64,000 nucleotides of DNA, from contig NZ_CP071859.1 of assembly GCF_023716665.1 (NCBI RefSeq), forward strand, positions 2,418,001 to 2,482,000, given 5' to 3'. Below are positions 49,242-62,479 of the stretch, piece after piece; within the stretch, counting starts at the first letter, position 1; each line of letters starts with the position of its first letter. This DNA is from Vibrio sp. SCSIO 43135. GTDB taxonomy: Bacteria; Pseudomonadota; Gammaproteobacteria; Enterobacterales; Vibrionaceae. The notes under the pieces were generated by a model that saw nothing but the letters and a program-made list of their open reading frames with translations, was not told where the DNA came from and ran no database searches. Made by a program: the position numbers and the translations under genes.

Positions 49242-50210
49242 TTAGCGAATGCCCACTTTCGCTAGTTCTAGCTGTGCAATTTCACCTGAAATCGGTACGT
49301 AGCCATCTTTCTCCACCAGCGCCTGCCCCTGCTCCGAGAAAATGAAGCGAATAAACTCACGCTCGATTGGAGACAATGGTTTGCTTGGGTGCTTATTGAT
49401 GTATACGTAAAGGTAGCGTGAAAGTGGGTACTCACCAGATAAGATATTTTTCTGGCTTGGCTGGATGTATTCCTTGCCCTGTTTCGCAATAGGAATGAGC
49501 TTAACGCCAGAGACTTGATAACCAACCCCAGAATAGCCAATGGTGTTGATTGACGATGCAACAGATTGAACAACCGATGCAGAACCCGGCTGTTCGTTGA
49601 CGTTATTCTTAAAGTCCCCGCCACACAGCGCATTCTTTTTAAAATACCCATACGTGCCAGAAACAGAGTTACGTCCAAACAATTGCATGCCACGCTTCGC
49701 CCAATCAAAGTCGATATCCAATTGGGACCAAGTTTGAATTGGCTCTGTCGCACCACAACGGAGAGTCACAGAGAATATAGCGTCTAACTGATCAAAGTTG
49801 AGGCCTTGAATGGGGTTATCTCGATGCACAAACACGCCGATCGCATCAATGGCGACTCTAAGCTCGGTTGGCTTATAGCCATGCTCTCGCTCAAACGCTT
49901 CAATTTCACGTTTACGCATAGGTCGGCTCATTGGGCCGAACTGAGCGGTACCTTCAGTCAGAGCCGGAGGAGCGGTCGACGAACCCGAAGCTTGTACTTG
50001 ACCATTCACACTTGGGTAGAGCGCTTTAAATTCTTCCACCCAAAGCGTCGTCATACCCGCCAACGTATCAGAGCCTACCGACAAGATACTGCCAGACACG
50101 CCAGAGGTTTTCTGGTACGGCACAAGCTGCTGAGCTTGAGCTGAGCCCATGTTCAGCAAGCAACTGCAAAATATTGCCAAATAAGCTTTTCGAGCTAATT
50201 CAATAACCAT
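49242..50210 (-). CDS. pstS: Phosphate ABC transporter substrate-binding protein (PstS family)
   Basis: A 322-residue periplasmic binding protein with a signal peptide ending GSAQA. It belongs to the PstS/SphX type: SGSILSVGSDTLAGMTTLWVEEF, QASGSSTAPPALTEGTAQFGPMSR, GRNSVSGTYGYFK carry the phosphate-binding serines and arginine. It has two cysteines (near 152 and 198) likely forming a disulfide. Located 16 nt behind phoR, so it is read with phoB-phoR rather than with the permease genes. It is a natural partner of the long PstC/PstA, though the genome may hold another pstS. Confidence 0.87.
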   Translation of the reverse strand: MVIELARKAYLAIFCSCLLNMGSAQAQQLVPYQKTSGVSGSILSVGSDTLAGMTTLWVEEFKALYPSVNGQVQASGSSTAPPALTEGTAQFGPMSRPMRKREIEAFEREHGYKPTELRVAIDAIGVFVHRDNPIQGLNFDQLDAIFSVTLRCGATEPIQTWSQLDIDFDWAKRGMQLFGRNSVSGTYGYFKKNALCGGDFKNNVNEQPGSASVVQSVASSINTIGYSGVGYQVSGVKLIPIAKQGKEYIQPSQKNILSGEYPLSRYLYVYINKHPSKPLSPIEREFIRFIFSEQGQALVEKDGYVPISGEIAQLELAKVGIR

Positions 50211-50226
50211 CGTCCACCTACTCCAA

Positions 50227-51525
50227 TTAATTTACGAGTAAGCGAGCAGGCAAAACAAAAGAGAACTTACTGCCAACGCCAACTTCACTGTGAATTTCTA
50301 GGTGTGAATCGTGGTGAGTAAGCGCATGCTTCACGATAGCAAGCCCAAGACCACTGCCGCCAGTATCTCGCGACCGCGCTTTATCGACTCGGTAGAAACG
50401 CTCCGTTAGGCGGTGTAAGTGTTGAGGTTCAATACCATCCCCACTGTCTTCGACTTCTAAGCAAGCACCCTGCGCGGTTTGGAACCAGCGTACTTTCACG
50501 TCTGCTCCTGCAGGGGTGTACTTGACTGCATTGTAAACAAGGTTAGAAATTGCACTGCGCAGCTGATCTTCATCACCTAATACACGCAAGCTGCTGTCGA
50601 TATTAAATTCGAGTTTATGGCCCAGATCGCCGCTCAGGCTGGACGCTTCTTTTTCTAACACTTCTAGCATTGCGGGTACATTTACCACTTCTTCCAGCTC
50701 ATGCATTGGCGCCGCTTCAATCTTTGATAACGTCAGTAGCTGATTCACCAAACTATTCATGCGGTTTAGCTGCTCTGTCATCACACCATGCGCTTTGGTC
50801 CACATAGGGCCAACAATCATATCTGGATCTTCAGTCATCTCCAGATAGCCTTGCAGCACAGTCATTGGTGTCCTGAGTTCATGAGATACGTTGGCGAAGA
50901 AGTTTCTGCGCATCCCTTCTAGCTGTTTTAGCTGAGAGACATCGCGCACTACCATCAAATGCTCACCCTCGGTGTAAGGCACGATACGTAGTTCCAGCAT
51001 ACGTTCAACGTTTAACGGAGAGCGCATTTCTAGCGGTTCGGAGAAGTCTTGTTTATTCAGGTATTTGATAAAGTCTGGCGTGCGAATCAAGTTGGAAATC
51101 GGCTGGCCTGAGTCATCCGGCCAACGAAAGCCCAACAGGTGCTGAGCAAGCTTGTTACACCATACGATGTTACCTTCACTCCGGAATACAACCACCGCAT
51201 CCGGCAGTGATTCTGCACCGTTACGGAAACGGCGAATTAGGTTAGTCAGTTCTTTGCGCTTCTTACGCTGGCGCTGCTGCAAACGATAGATACCGTTAAA
51301 CAGAGATTCCCAGTTTCCCGAACCCGATGGTGGTGTCAGGCGTTTTTCATCCCACAACCAGGCCGAGAGACGCATCTGGTTATGTAGATGCCACACAAGC
51401 TGCAAAACCGTGGCAGCGAGAAGCAACCACGGCATGTATCCGAATATCCAGCCAATAATCACCCAAGGGGTGTAAAAAAAAGCCAGCTCCCAGGCCAGCT
51501 TTTTCCAGGTTAACCTTTCAACCAT
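50227..51525 (-). CDS. phoR: Phosphate regulon sensor kinase PhoR
   Basis: A 432-residue membrane histidine kinase: two short N-terminal helices (about 12-28 and 30-47) with almost no periplasmic loop, a PAS domain (about 100-200), HisKA with phospho-accepting His215 in [13 protein letters not shown], and HATPase with [22 protein letters not shown] and [13 protein letters not shown]. The lack of a periplasmic sensor fits PhoR sensing via PstSCAB-PhoU. 33 nt behind phoB. Confidence 0.96.
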   Translation of the reverse strand: MVERLTWKKLAWELAFFYTPWVIIGWIFGYMPWLLLAATVLQLVWHLHNQMRLSAWLWDEKRLTPPSGSGNWESLFNGIYRLQQRQRKKRKELTNLIRRFRNGAESLPDAVVVFRSEGNIVWCNKLAQHLLGFRWPDDSGQPISNLIRTPDFIKYLNKQDFSEPLEMRSPLNVERMLELRIVPYTEGEHLMVVRDVSQLKQLEGMRRNFFANVSHELRTPMTVLQGYLEMTEDPDMIVGPMWTKAHGVMTEQLNRMNSLVNQLLTLSKIEAAPMHELEEVVNVPAMLEVLEKEASSLSGDLGHKLEFNIDSSLRVLGDEDQLRSAISNLVYNAVKYTPAGADVKVRWFQTAQGACLEVEDSGDGIEPQHLHRLTERFYRVDKARSRDTGGSGLGLAIVKHALTHHDSHLEIHSEVGVGSKFSFVLPARLLVN

Positions 51526-51558
51526 TCAGTTCCTCGAATTCAATTCCTTTGCGCTGGA

Positions 51559-52248
51559 TTAAGCTTTAGTAGAGAAACGGTAACCGGCACCACGCACGGT
51601 TTGAATCAGTTTATCGTGTCCAGCAGCTTCGAGCGCTTTACGTAGTCGACGAATATGAACGTCAACCGTACGATCTTCAACGTAAACATTTGTGCCCCAA
51701 ACATTGTTCAGCAGTTGCTCACGGCTGTACACGCGCTCTTGATGAGTCATGAAGAAATGCAGCATCTTAAACTCGGTAGGCCCCATGTCTAACGGCTGAT
51801 CATTTGCTGTTACACGGTGAGATACAGGGTCCAACTTTAGGCCTTGTACATCAATGATGTCTTCGAGTGCCGTTGGCGTTACTCGGCGAATCACCGCTTT
51901 CAAGCGAGCCACAAGCTCTTTCGGTGAAAAAGGTTTCGTGATGTAGTCATCAGCGCCCACTTCAAGGCCACGGACTTTATCTTCTTCTTCACCGCGAGCT
52001 GTTAGCATTACCACAGGGATGTTGCGAGTCAGCTCTTCACGTTTCATATGTTTAATAAAGTTGATTCCACTACCGCCTGGTAGCATCCAATCTAGTAAAA
52101 CCAGATCAGGGAAGGGTTCGGCCAATTTGTTGACAGCCATATCGTAGTCTTCCGCTTCTACGGCTTGGTAACCTTTCTGCTCAAGTACAAAACACAACAT
52201 CTCGCGAATTGGTGCTTCATCTTCAACAACCAGAATCCTTCTAGACAT
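51559..52248 (-). CDS. phoB: Phosphate regulon response regulator PhoB
   Basis: A 229-residue OmpR-family regulator: receiver domain with Asp10-Glu11, phospho-acceptor Asp53 and Lys105 (ITKPFSP), and a C-terminal winged helix ([26 protein letters not shown]) that binds PHO boxes. It leads phoB-phoR-pstS and has its own PHO box upstream, giving autoactivation. Confidence 0.97.
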   Translation of the reverse strand: MSRRILVVEDEAPIREMLCFVLEQKGYQAVEAEDYDMAVNKLAEPFPDLVLLDWMLPGGSGINFIKHMKREELTRNIPVVMLTARGEEEDKVRGLEVGADDYITKPFSPKELVARLKAVIRRVTPTALEDIIDVQGLKLDPVSHRVTANDQPLDMGPTEFKMLHFFMTHQERVYSREQLLNNVWGTNVYVEDRTVDVHIRRLRKALEAAGHDKLIQTVRGAGYRFSTKA

Positions 52249-52309
52249 ATCTGAATAACCTTATGTTTAAACTTTGATAAACAGGGAGTATCCCTTTGCA
52301 ACTGTAGGC

Positions 52310-52343
52310 ATTATCACTACTAATTATGACACTTTTGTGACCT
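52310..52343 (-). promoter_or_regulatory. PHO box and -10 element of phoB
   Basis: Reading leftward, AGGTCACAAAAGTGTCAT (52326-52343) matches 13 of 18 PHO-box positions, including both GTCA cores, and GATAAT (52310-52315) follows after exactly 10 nt, the same spacing as at pstC. The predicted start leaves a leader of about 55 nt. Confidence 0.68.
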
Positions 52344-52465
52344 TTGAAAACAAATTTTCATATAACTTTCTCTCGAATTTCATTGCGATATTTTGAAATT
52401 GAGATAAGACATACGTTCGAAAATTGCCTATGATTGGCTCCTTAATTCCGGCTTAGAGAAGAAAT

Positions 52466-53380
52466 ATGTGGTTTAAAAACTGTCTGGTTTATCGCTTTAA
52501 TCGCGATATCGAATTCAATGCAGACCAGCTAGAGAAGCAACTTGAAGAGTTCCGTTTCACTCCTTGTGGCAGCCAAGACAAGCAAAAGTTTGGCTGGGTA
52601 GCAGCAATGGGTAAACACGGCGACATGATGACTCATGTGTCTGAAAACCGCATTCTTATCTGTGCTAAGCGTGAAGAAAAAATGCTACCTGCTTCAGTTA
52701 TCAAAGACTCACTTGCAGCCAAAGTTGAAGTGATGGAAGCTGAAGAAGGTCGCCCATTAAAGAAAAAAGAAAAAGACACTCTAAAAGAAGACATCATCAT
52801 CGACTTGCTGCCACGTGCATTCAGCCGCAGTAACCATACTTTTGTTCTCATCCTACCTAAAGAAGGATTCATTTTGGTAGATGCGAGCAGCTACAAAAAA
52901 GCTGAAGATGTATTGGCGCTACTACGTAAAACAATGGGTAGCCTACCTGTGGTACCAGCAATTCCAGAGCAAGCGGTCGAAACAACACTTACAGAATGGG
53001 TTAAGACAGGCACCACTCCGCAAGGTATCGAAATGCTCGACGAAGCAGAGCTCAAGTCGGTATTGGAAGATGGCGGCGTTATTCGCTGTAAGAAGCAAGA
53101 GTTAACTGCTGATGAAATTCAGAATCATATCGAAGCAGACAAAGTGGTGACTAAACTTGCTCTTAACTGGCAGGAGCGTATCGAGTTTCTTCTGGCAGAA
53201 GATGGAAGCATCAAACGCTTGAAATTTGCTGATGATTTAAAAGATCAGAATGATGATATCCCACGTGAAGATCCTGCGGCTCGATTCGACGCAGACTTCT
53301 CGTTAATGTGTGGAGAGCTAAGCGCATTCCTACCAAACCTGTATGAGAACTTAGGCGGCCTTCCTCACCCGAACGCTTAA
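52466..53380 (+). CDS. rdgC: Recombination-associated protein RdgC
   Basis: A 304-residue DNA-binding protein forming a ring around duplex DNA and limiting RecA activity. The N-terminus [17 protein letters not shown], the [12 protein letters not shown] block and [18 protein letters not shown] near the C-terminus are typical, and the length equals that of the family. Divergent from phoB across 217 nt and single-gene, with a terminator. Confidence 0.96.
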   Translation: MWFKNCLVYRFNRDIEFNADQLEKQLEEFRFTPCGSQDKQKFGWVAAMGKHGDMMTHVSENRILICAKREEKMLPASVIKDSLAAKVEVMEAEEGRPLKKKEKDTLKEDIIIDLLPRAFSRSNHTFVLILPKEGFILVDASSYKKAEDVLALLRKTMGSLPVVPAIPEQAVETTLTEWVKTGTTPQGIEMLDEAELKSVLEDGGVIRCKKQELTADEIQNHIEADKVVTKLALNWQERIEFLLAEDGSIKRLKFADDLKDQNDDIPREDPAARFDADFSLMCGELSAFLPNLYENLGGLPHPNA

Positions 53381-53402
53381 GCAGTGCACATCAGAATAAG
53401 TA

Positions 53403-53428
53403 GCGCCCTCTTCAAGAGGGCGTTTTTG
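53403..53428 (+). terminator. Terminator after rdgC
   Basis: CGCCCTC, loop TTCAA, GAGGGCG, then TTTTTG; 23 nt after the stop. Confidence 0.9.
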
Positions 53429-53483
53429 TTGGTGCGCGATGCTGGCTAAATGAACTTCTCCTAGTCACAGGTCACATTTTGGC

Positions 53484-53520
53484 GTAAAATTTGCGCCCCT
53501 ATTCCATATGGTGGAATAGG
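53484..53520 (+). promoter_or_regulatory. Promoter -10 and 5'-terminal hairpin of trhP
   Basis: TAAAAT (53484-53489) is a fair -10. Just beyond it, CCTATTCCA (53498-53506) pairs perfectly with TGGAATAGG (53512-53520) over a 5-nt loop, so a transcript started about 53496 would begin with this 9-bp hairpin, 32 nt before the ATG. It may stabilise the message or regulate it. Confidence 0.5.
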
Positions 53521-53552
53521 CCTGACTTGAGATCAGACTAAGAGAATTACAC

Positions 53553-55210
<1,658 letters not shown>

Positions 55211-55214
55211 TTAG

Positions 55215-55244
55215 AAACGCCGCTCTTTGAGCGGCGTTTTTCTT
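55215..55244. terminator. Terminator between yfhL and mepA (bidirectional)
   Basis: AAACGCCGCTC, loop TTT, GAGCGGCGTTT followed by TTCTTTG. The AAAC...GTTT ends give U-rich tails on both strands; mepA ends 23 nt to the right. Confidence 0.88.
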
Positions 55245-55266
55245 TGTACGATTACCGATTAAGTCA

Positions 55267-56103
55267 TCAACTGTTTTCAAGCAATAGCTGACACTGTTCC
55301 GGTATAACCTTTGGTTTTTTCTTCTTTGCTGGAGGTCGAACCAAGCTAGAATTATCACTTTCATCGACAGGTTTCCAACTCGCTAGTTCGGCTCCACAGC
55401 CATCCCCTTCTGGCGGTAAGGACTGATTCTGGCAGTTCGTACTCCCCTCTGGGCAAGTTAAGCGAACGTGCATATGCGAATAATGTCCCCACCATGGCCG
55501 AATTTTTCTAAGCCATTCACGATCCGCAGACCTTTCCTCATCACACAACTTTTGCTTAATGACTGGGTGCACAAATATTCTGGCCACGTTTTTAATTGAG
55601 GCCGCTTGTTTGACGATACCGAAATGACGTTCATCCCAATTCTGTTGGTTGAGCTTGTATTGAGAAACGTGAACAACACTCATCGCTTTCGGTTCAGCTA
55701 ACTCCTCAACTGATAGCTTTTGATCGGCTAAACGCAGCCATATATCAATATCGAGCCCAGTTTGGTGACTCGAGTGACCAAATGAAAAGCGACCGCCTTG
55801 GGGCAGAGAAAGATCGCCAATCAATAGGTTGGTTTGGTATTGAGTGCTAGCAACCTTCCCTAACTGACGAATGTAGTCAACAGCATCGGAGTGAGCATAA
55901 TAACGCGCCCTGTGACTCCGAATTACCTGATACCCTTGCCCTTCTAACGGCAAGGCTTCAGCGCCAGCTAGACACCCATTTGCGTAGCTACCAATCGATT
56001 CAGTTGGCTGAGTCGAAGGCCTCTCTAACTGTTCCCATGGCGTGGCATTTGCACCTAAAGGTAGTGCTACCAAAATCGCCATGTACTTGTAGAATCGTTT
56101 CAA
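55267..56103 (-). CDS. mepA: Penicillin-insensitive murein endopeptidase MepA
   Basis: A periplasmic zinc LAS-type peptidase cutting D-Ala-mDAP cross-links in peptidoglycan. 278 residues with a signal peptide (ends GANA). Zinc ligands and active site: HSSHQTGLDIDIWL and WWGHYSHMHVRL. The C-terminal LPPEGDGCGAELASW segment and cysteine pairs for disulfides are present; a basic tail (KKKKPK) follows. Confidence 0.95.
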   Translation of the reverse strand: MKRFYKYMAILVALPLGANATPWEQLERPSTQPTESIGSYANGCLAGAEALPLEGQGYQVIRSHRARYYAHSDAVDYIRQLGKVASTQYQTNLLIGDLSLPQGGRFSFGHSSHQTGLDIDIWLRLADQKLSVEELAEPKAMSVVHVSQYKLNQQNWDERHFGIVKQAASIKNVARIFVHPVIKQKLCDEERSADREWLRKIRPWWGHYSHMHVRLTCPEGSTNCQNQSLPPEGDGCGAELASWKPVDESDNSSLVRPPAKKKKPKVIPEQCQLLLENS

Positions 56104-56146
56104 AAATCGCGTCCTTGTCGTTAGTCCTTAATCCGATTTACTTCAT

Positions 56147-56479
56147 CTAATAGTGTTCGCCATTGTCATAGTAGCCCTTGGCATCTAACGCAGTGAAGAT
56201 AACCGCGACATCGACGACCTCCCCAATAATACCGCGCACTTGATGTGTGATAATACTTGCCACTGCGTCTTGGGTCTCTTGCCCTCGGTCGAACCAAAGC
56301 ACTTCTACAAATGGGTAAGCTGAACTTACCTCTCCATCGTGGAAAAACGTCGAGTAGATGTATTCAAAAGTGAAGTCTTCACGGGGGCAGTCCATATGCG
56401 GCTGCAGTGAATCAATTAATGACGAGGACAGCGCTTGTACGGTTTGAGGCTCAACAGCTCTAAAACGTAGGTGAGGCAT
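56147..56479 (-). CDS. Small conserved protein (DUF1904-like)
   Basis: A 110-residue cytoplasmic protein beginning MPHLRFRAVEPQTV. It starts with Pro after Met and has the size and alternating beta/alpha pattern of tautomerase-like folds (PHLRF strand, long helix, YPFVEVLWF strand, a second helix, VDVAVIFTAL strand). I believe it is DUF1904, whose function is unknown; the tautomerase-like resemblance is my inference. It lies 43 nt upstream of mepA on the same strand. Confidence 0.75.
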   Translation of the reverse strand: MPHLRFRAVEPQTVQALSSSLIDSLQPHMDCPREDFTFEYIYSTFFHDGEVSSAYPFVEVLWFDRGQETQDAVASIITHQVRGIIGEVVDVAVIFTALDAKGYYDNGEHY

Positions 56480-56558
56480 GACAAAGCTCCTTTTTCGTTA
56501 TCATCCCAGCATAATAGCAGAGCTTGGAAAAATTATGATGGCTCAGTACGGCACGCAT

Positions 56559-56587
56559 AAAAAAACCGCTAGTAAACTAGCGGTTTT
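56559..56587 (-). terminator. Terminator of the secDF operon
   Basis: Reading leftward, AAAAACCGCTAG, loop TTTA, CTAGCGGTTTTTTT. Strong 9-bp stem with a seven-T tail, 24 nt after secF. Confidence 0.92.
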
Positions 56588-56610
56588 TCGGAGCTTATCA
56601 ACAAATAGCC

Positions 56611-57558
56611 TTATGGCATTTCATCAAACTCTGCACCTTCTTTCTCAATTTGCGGTGGCATTAGGTGCTCTTTCTGGATACCCAGTTTTAGAGCCAGTGC
56701 CGATGCAACATAGATAGAAGAATATGTACCAACAGTGATACCAAGTAGCAATGCAGTCGCGAAACCGTGGATCATAGCGCCACCCTGAGTAAATAGAGCG
56801 ATCACTACGAACAAGGTTGTACCGGAAGTAATCAATGTACGGCTCAATGTTTGAGTAATTGAGCTGTTCATGATTTCTGCAGGCTCCCCCTTACGCATCT
56901 TACGGAAGTTTTCACGGATCCGGTCAAATACAACTATGGTATCGTTGAGCGAGTAACCTACTACGGTCAACAATGCCGCTACAATGGTGAGGTCTACTTC
57001 AATTTGCATCAAAGAGAAGACACCCAGAGTGATGATGACATCGTGCGCCAACGCGAGTACCGCACCTGCGGCTAAACGCCACTCAAATCGCATCGAGACG
57101 TAAATCAAAATACAAATGAGGGAAACAAGAATGGCTAGGCCACCCGCTTCCGTTAGCTCGTCACCGACATTTGGACCAACGAACTCAATACGGCGCATTT
57201 CAACCGACTCACCAGTACCATCTTTAATTGCGTTTAGGATTTGGTTACCCAAGGTTTCGTTTGCAACGTCTTCACGTGGACGCAAACGAACCATTACATC
57301 ACGCACAGAACCAAAGTTTTGTACGGTTGCATCGCCAAAGCCTTTCGCATCTAGCGCGGTACGGATTTCTTCTAGGTTAGCTGGGTTTTCAAAACCCACT
57401 TCAATAAGCGTACCGCCTGTAAAGTCGAGTCCCCAGTTTAGCCACTTCGTCGACAGCGTGAAGATAGACGCACCAATCATCAAGATTGAGAAGACAAATG
57501 CGAACTTCGACCAACGCATAAAGTCGATCGTTTTATCTGCTTTTAGAATCTGAAACAT
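56611..57558 (-). CDS. secF: Protein translocase subunit SecF
   Basis: Membrane partner of SecD in proton-driven late protein export. 315 residues, six helices with a periplasmic loop after the first; conserved LDFTGGTLIEVGF, DVIITLGVFSL and NDTIVVFDRIREN blocks. Fourteen nt behind secD. Confidence 0.97.
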   Translation of the reverse strand: MFQILKADKTIDFMRWSKFAFVFSILMIGASIFTLSTKWLNWGLDFTGGTLIEVGFENPANLEEIRTALDAKGFGDATVQNFGSVRDVMVRLRPREDVANETLGNQILNAIKDGTGESVEMRRIEFVGPNVGDELTEAGGLAILVSLICILIYVSMRFEWRLAAGAVLALAHDVIITLGVFSLMQIEVDLTIVAALLTVVGYSLNDTIVVFDRIRENFRKMRKGEPAEIMNSSITQTLSRTLITSGTTLFVVIALFTQGGAMIHGFATALLLGITVGTYSSIYVASALALKLGIQKEHLMPPQIEKEGAEFDEMP

Positions 57559-57572
57559 AATAATTCCTAGCC

Positions 57573-59429
57573 TTAGATCGACAATTTCTTAATGCGCTTA
57601 CCGCCGTACACTAGGTTAACCACACAACGTGTACCTACGATAGCTGTAAACATAGAAGTTAAAATACCGATGGAAAGCGTCACAGCGAAACCTTTGATCG
57701 CACCTGTACCGACTGCAAATAGAATGATCGCAGTGATAAGAGTTGTCACGTTCGCATCGGCAATGGTGCTGAATGCGTTCGAGTAACCTTGGTGAATCGC
57801 TTGCTGTGGGTTACGCCCATCGCGAATTTCTTCACGTATCCGCTCAAATATCAGTACGTTCGCATCGACCGCCATACCGACGGTTAATACAATACCGGCG
57901 ATACCTGGTAGCGTCATCGTCGCCCCCGGAATCATCGACATCACACCGATAATCAATACTAGGTTAGCCATCAATGCTAGGTTGGCAATCAAACCAAACT
58001 TACGGTAGTAAAGCAGCGTAAATAGCATTACCGCAACCATACCCCAGATCATCGCTTGGATACCCATATCGATATTCTGCTGACCCATTGATGGACCAAT
58101 CGTACGTTCTTCAACAATAGAGATAGGTGCAATCAAAGCACCAGCACGAAGTAGCAGTGCTAAGTTGTGCGCTTCTGCTGCTGAATCAATACCAGTAATA
58201 CGGAAGTTACGACCAAGTGCAGACTGGATTGTCGCTTGGTTGATCACTTCTTCATGCTTGGTCAGAATGACTTTACCTTCAGGCGTCTTACGACCACTGT
58301 CTTTGTACTCAGCAAATACCGTCGCCATTAGCTTACCGATATTTTGACGTGAGAACGCAGACATCTTGTTACCACCTTCACTGTCTAGTGAGATGTTAAC
58401 TTGAGGGCGACCATATTCATCAACACTTGAGCTTGCATCAGTGATGCTGGAACCACCAAGAATAACGCGCTTTTTCACCACTACCGGGCGACCATCGCGA
58501 TCTTGCTTAAGTTCACTACCTGCAGGTACACGACCATTCGCTGCTGCAGATAAGTCCGCTTTGTCATCAACTTCGCGGAATTCTAGTGTTGCCGTTGCAC
58601 CAAGAATTTCTTTCGCACGAGCTGTATCTTGAACACCAGGCAGCTCAACTACGATGCGGCTTGCACCTTGACGTTGAACAAGTGGCTCAGCAACACCTAA
58701 CTCGTTTACACGGTTACGCAAAATTGTGATGTTTTGTTCAACAGCGTAGTTACGAATTTCTTGTAAGCGAGCCTCTGTAAATGAAGCAACAATCGAGTAA
58801 CGACCATTCGAATCTGAGTCAACAAAAGTCATATCAGGATGATTTGACTCAAGAATACGTACCGCTTGTGCAAGTTGCTCTTCATTGCGAAGTAGCACTT
58901 CTACTTTATCTTTGCCCGAAGGGCGAATAGAACGGTAACGAATTCTTTCTTCACGAAGTTCGCTACGGAAGGCTTCTTCTTGTTGGGAAACTAACTTTTC
59001 CATTGCCGCGTCCATATCCACTTCCATCAAGAAGTGAACACCACCACGCAAGTCAAGGCCGAGTTTCATTGGTGCAGCACCAATAGACTCTAACCAATCA
59101 GGTGTAGACGGCGCGAGGTTAAGCGCAACAATTTTGTCCTGGCCGAGAGCTTCAGAAATTATATCGCGAGCACTTAGCTGCGTGTCAGTATCAGAGAAAC
59201 GAACAAGGATGGATCCATTTTCAAGAGCAATGGATTTATGAGATAAGCCCTCGTTTTCAAGAGCATTGGTGACGGAATCCAGCGTTGACAGATCTACAGA
59301 GGCGCCACGCGCCCCTGTAACTTGAATTGCCGGATCTTCACCGTAGAGATTTGGAAGTGCATACAGAGCTGCGATACCGATGGCAAAGATGACCATCAAG
59401 TACTTCCATAACGGATAACGGTTTAGCAC
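57573..59429 (-). CDS. secD: Protein translocase subunit SecD
   Basis: A 618-residue RND-like subunit: first helix (about 8-26), large periplasmic region with P1 domain ([16 protein letters not shown] near 118-133; [15 protein letters not shown]), and five C-terminal helices with [15 protein letters not shown] and [17 protein letters not shown]. Works with SecF and YajC at SecYEG. Starts 21 nt after yajC. Confidence 0.97.
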   Translation of the reverse strand: MLNRYPLWKYLMVIFAIGIAALYALPNLYGEDPAIQVTGARGASVDLSTLDSVTNALENEGLSHKSIALENGSILVRFSDTDTQLSARDIISEALGQDKIVALNLAPSTPDWLESIGAAPMKLGLDLRGGVHFLMEVDMDAAMEKLVSQQEEAFRSELREERIRYRSIRPSGKDKVEVLLRNEEQLAQAVRILESNHPDMTFVDSDSNGRYSIVASFTEARLQEIRNYAVEQNITILRNRVNELGVAEPLVQRQGASRIVVELPGVQDTARAKEILGATATLEFREVDDKADLSAAANGRVPAGSELKQDRDGRPVVVKKRVILGGSSITDASSSVDEYGRPQVNISLDSEGGNKMSAFSRQNIGKLMATVFAEYKDSGRKTPEGKVILTKHEEVINQATIQSALGRNFRITGIDSAAEAHNLALLLRAGALIAPISIVEERTIGPSMGQQNIDMGIQAMIWGMVAVMLFTLLYYRKFGLIANLALMANLVLIIGVMSMIPGATMTLPGIAGIVLTVGMAVDANVLIFERIREEIRDGRNPQQAIHQGYSNAFSTIADANVTTLITAIILFAVGTGAIKGFAVTLSIGILTSMFTAIVGTRCVVNLVYGGKRIKKLSI

Positions 59430-59450
59430 AGCGAGGATCCTCTAGCTGTT

Positions 59451-59780
59451 TTATAGAGACTTCAGCGTACCTTTAGGTAGCACTGCAGTAACGAAATCTT
59501 TCTTGATAACAACTTCGTTGTTCGCGTTCAGCTCGATAGAGATGTAGTCGTTGTCTTCTGCGATTTTAGTGATTTTGCCCACTAGGCCACCGCTAGTTAG
59601 AACTTCATCACCTTTCCCCATAGAAGCCATAAGGTTCTTGTGCTCTTTTACACGTTTAGCTTGAGGGCGGTAGATCATGAAGTAGAAGATAACAGCAAAC
59701 ATGCCAAGCATGATTAGCATTTCAAAACCGCCACCTGCTGGTGCGCCTTCTGCTGCTGCGTGAGCCTGAGAAATAAACAT
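59451..59780 (-). CDS. yajC: Preprotein translocase subunit YajC
   Basis: A 109-residue single-helix protein (helix about 20-40: EMLIMLGMFAVIFYFMIYRPQ), followed by the conserved RPQAKRVKEHKNLMASMGKGDEVLTSGG segment. Binds SecDF. Between tgt and secD as in E. coli. Confidence 0.96.
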   Translation of the reverse strand: MFISQAHAAAEGAPAGGGFEMLIMLGMFAVIFYFMIYRPQAKRVKEHKNLMASMGKGDEVLTSGGLVGKITKIAEDNDYISIELNANNEVVIKKDFVTAVLPKGTLKSL

Positions 59781-59917
59781 TAATACGTCCTCTATTATTT
59801 TTTATTGATAGTCCAATAACTTGGGCTAAATTCCTCTACTTTCAAGCCTTGGAGCCCCTAAAGTGGGAGCGCCGTCGACAAAATAGAAATCAGTAAACCC
59901 TAACAATTATAAAATTA

Positions 59918-59948
59918 CCGCTTGGCTGTTTATTACATAACCAAGCGG
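59918..59948 (-). terminator. Weak hairpin after tgt
   Basis: CCGCTTGG and CCAAGCGG pair over a 15-nt loop directly behind the tgt stop, followed leftward by TAATTTTATAATTG. The imperfect T-run suggests partial termination or mRNA processing before yajC-secD-secF. Confidence 0.45.
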
Positions 59949-59956
59949 CAGTTCAA

Positions 59957-61123
<1,167 letters not shown>

Positions 61124-61309
61124 TTATTTAGGGGAGTATCCCCCTACTTAAGGAGCGGTCGCTTATCCCTGCGAGAATGCAATAGTCTTGCCATTGATAT
61201 TCCTAGCGTACTGCTAGCACTCGTAAATTATTAATTTTAAAAACTTATTAGCTTAATATGTTACGCGTCAAAAGCACGGTTAATGCAGCTATTGAAGCGT
61301 AAGAGACAG

Positions 61310-62362
61310 CTAGTCAGTTTTTTTGCTGATGAACATTGAATCGCCATACGAGAAAAAGCGGTACTTGTTCTCTACTGCGTGCTTATAGGCGTTCATCGTA
61401 TTTTCGTAACCTGCAAACGCACTCACTAACATAATCAGTGTCGATTCTGGCAGGTGGAAGTTAGTGATTAAGCAGTCCACTAACTGATATTCGTAACCTG
61501 GGTAGATAAAGATTTCTGTATCGCCAAAGAACGGGACCAACTCTGTGCCTTTCTTCAATGCATCTTGAGCAGCACTTTCTAGTGAGCGTACCGATGTTGT
61601 GCCCACCGCGACAATACGACCGCCGCGCTGCTTGGCTGCTTTGATCGCATCCACCACCTCTTGTGGAACTTCTACATATTCCGCGTGCATGTGGTGATCG
61701 TTAATATTGTCTACTTTGACTGGCTGAAATGTACCCGCGCCTACGTGCAAAGTCACATACGCAAGCTCCACCCCTTTTGCTTTAATTTTTTCAATCAAAG
61801 CTTCATCGAAATGTAACCCTGCTGTTGGCGCTGCAACGGCTCCCGGCTTTTCATTATAGACGGTTTGGTAGCGCTCTTTGTCTGAGTCTTCATCTGGTCG
61901 GTCGATGTAAGGTGGAAGCGGCATGTGGCCAATTTCTTCAAGAACCGCTAGGACATTTTGCTCAGTATTAAACTTAAGCTCAAACAGCGCATCATGACGT
62001 GCCACCATCTGTGCCGAGTACTCGTCGTTTTCACCAATAAAAATGGTTGAGCCTGGCTTTGGTGACTTAGAGCAGCGAACATGAGCAAGAATACTTTTCT
62101 CGTCCAATACACGTTCAACCAGAACCTCAAGTTTACCGCCCGATTCTTTACGGCCAAACATACGCGCAGGAATAACGCGCGTGTTGTTGAATACCACCAG
62201 ATCACCCGGTTGGACTTGGTCCAATACATCAGTAAATGTGCCATCGCTTAGCTCACCACTGTTGCCATCTAACTGCAATAAACGGCTAGAAGTACGCTCT
62301 GGTTGAGGGTAACGAGCAATCAGCTCATCAGGTAAATCAAAGTGGAAATCGGATACTTGCAT
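61310..62362 (-). CDS. queA: S-adenosylmethionine:tRNA ribosyltransferase-isomerase
   Basis: Adds the ribosyl part of SAM to preQ1 in tRNA, giving epoxyqueuosine. 350 residues, [20 protein letters not shown] at the start, [24 protein letters not shown] and [19 protein letters not shown] all typical. A 222-nt gap precedes tgt; it has a short TAGGGG/CCCCTA stem near 61130-61147 and nothing else I can name. Confidence 0.97.
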   Translation of the reverse strand: MQVSDFHFDLPDELIARYPQPERTSSRLLQLDGNSGELSDGTFTDVLDQVQPGDLVVFNNTRVIPARMFGRKESGGKLEVLVERVLDEKSILAHVRCSKSPKPGSTIFIGENDEYSAQMVARHDALFELKFNTEQNVLAVLEEIGHMPLPPYIDRPDEDSDKERYQTVYNEKPGAVAAPTAGLHFDEALIEKIKAKGVELAYVTLHVGAGTFQPVKVDNINDHHMHAEYVEVPQEVVDAIKAAKQRGGRIVAVGTTSVRSLESAAQDALKKGTELVPFFGDTEIFIYPGYEYQLVDCLITNFHLPESTLIMLVSAFAGYENTMNAYKHAVENKYRFFSYGDSMFISKKTD

Positions 62363-62451
62363 GGTACTAATCTTTTGTCGTGGTTTCTAAATGTCGTGAT
62401 GAGTCGAACTGATTCTGTCACAAACAGACGACGAGTTTTTCGCAGCCGACT

Positions 62452-62479
62452 AGTATAGGTTTCCCTGCTTGAATAGCAA
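62452..62479 (-). promoter_or_regulatory. Putative queA promoter
   Basis: Reading leftward, TTGCTA (62474-62479), 16 nt, TATACT (62452-62457): a good sigma-70 match about 90 nt before the queA start. The remaining 62480-62697 stretch, upstream of the CBS gene, shows no other clear site. Confidence 0.6.

Noticed and set aside
49268..49756. 162-codon minus-strand frame inside pstS
   Set aside because: A different frame on the same strand as pstS; pstS has signal peptide and binding motifs, this one has none.
57116..57553. 145-codon plus-strand open frame
   Set aside because: Lies entirely antisense to secF, whose protein is well conserved; no ribosome site or family features.
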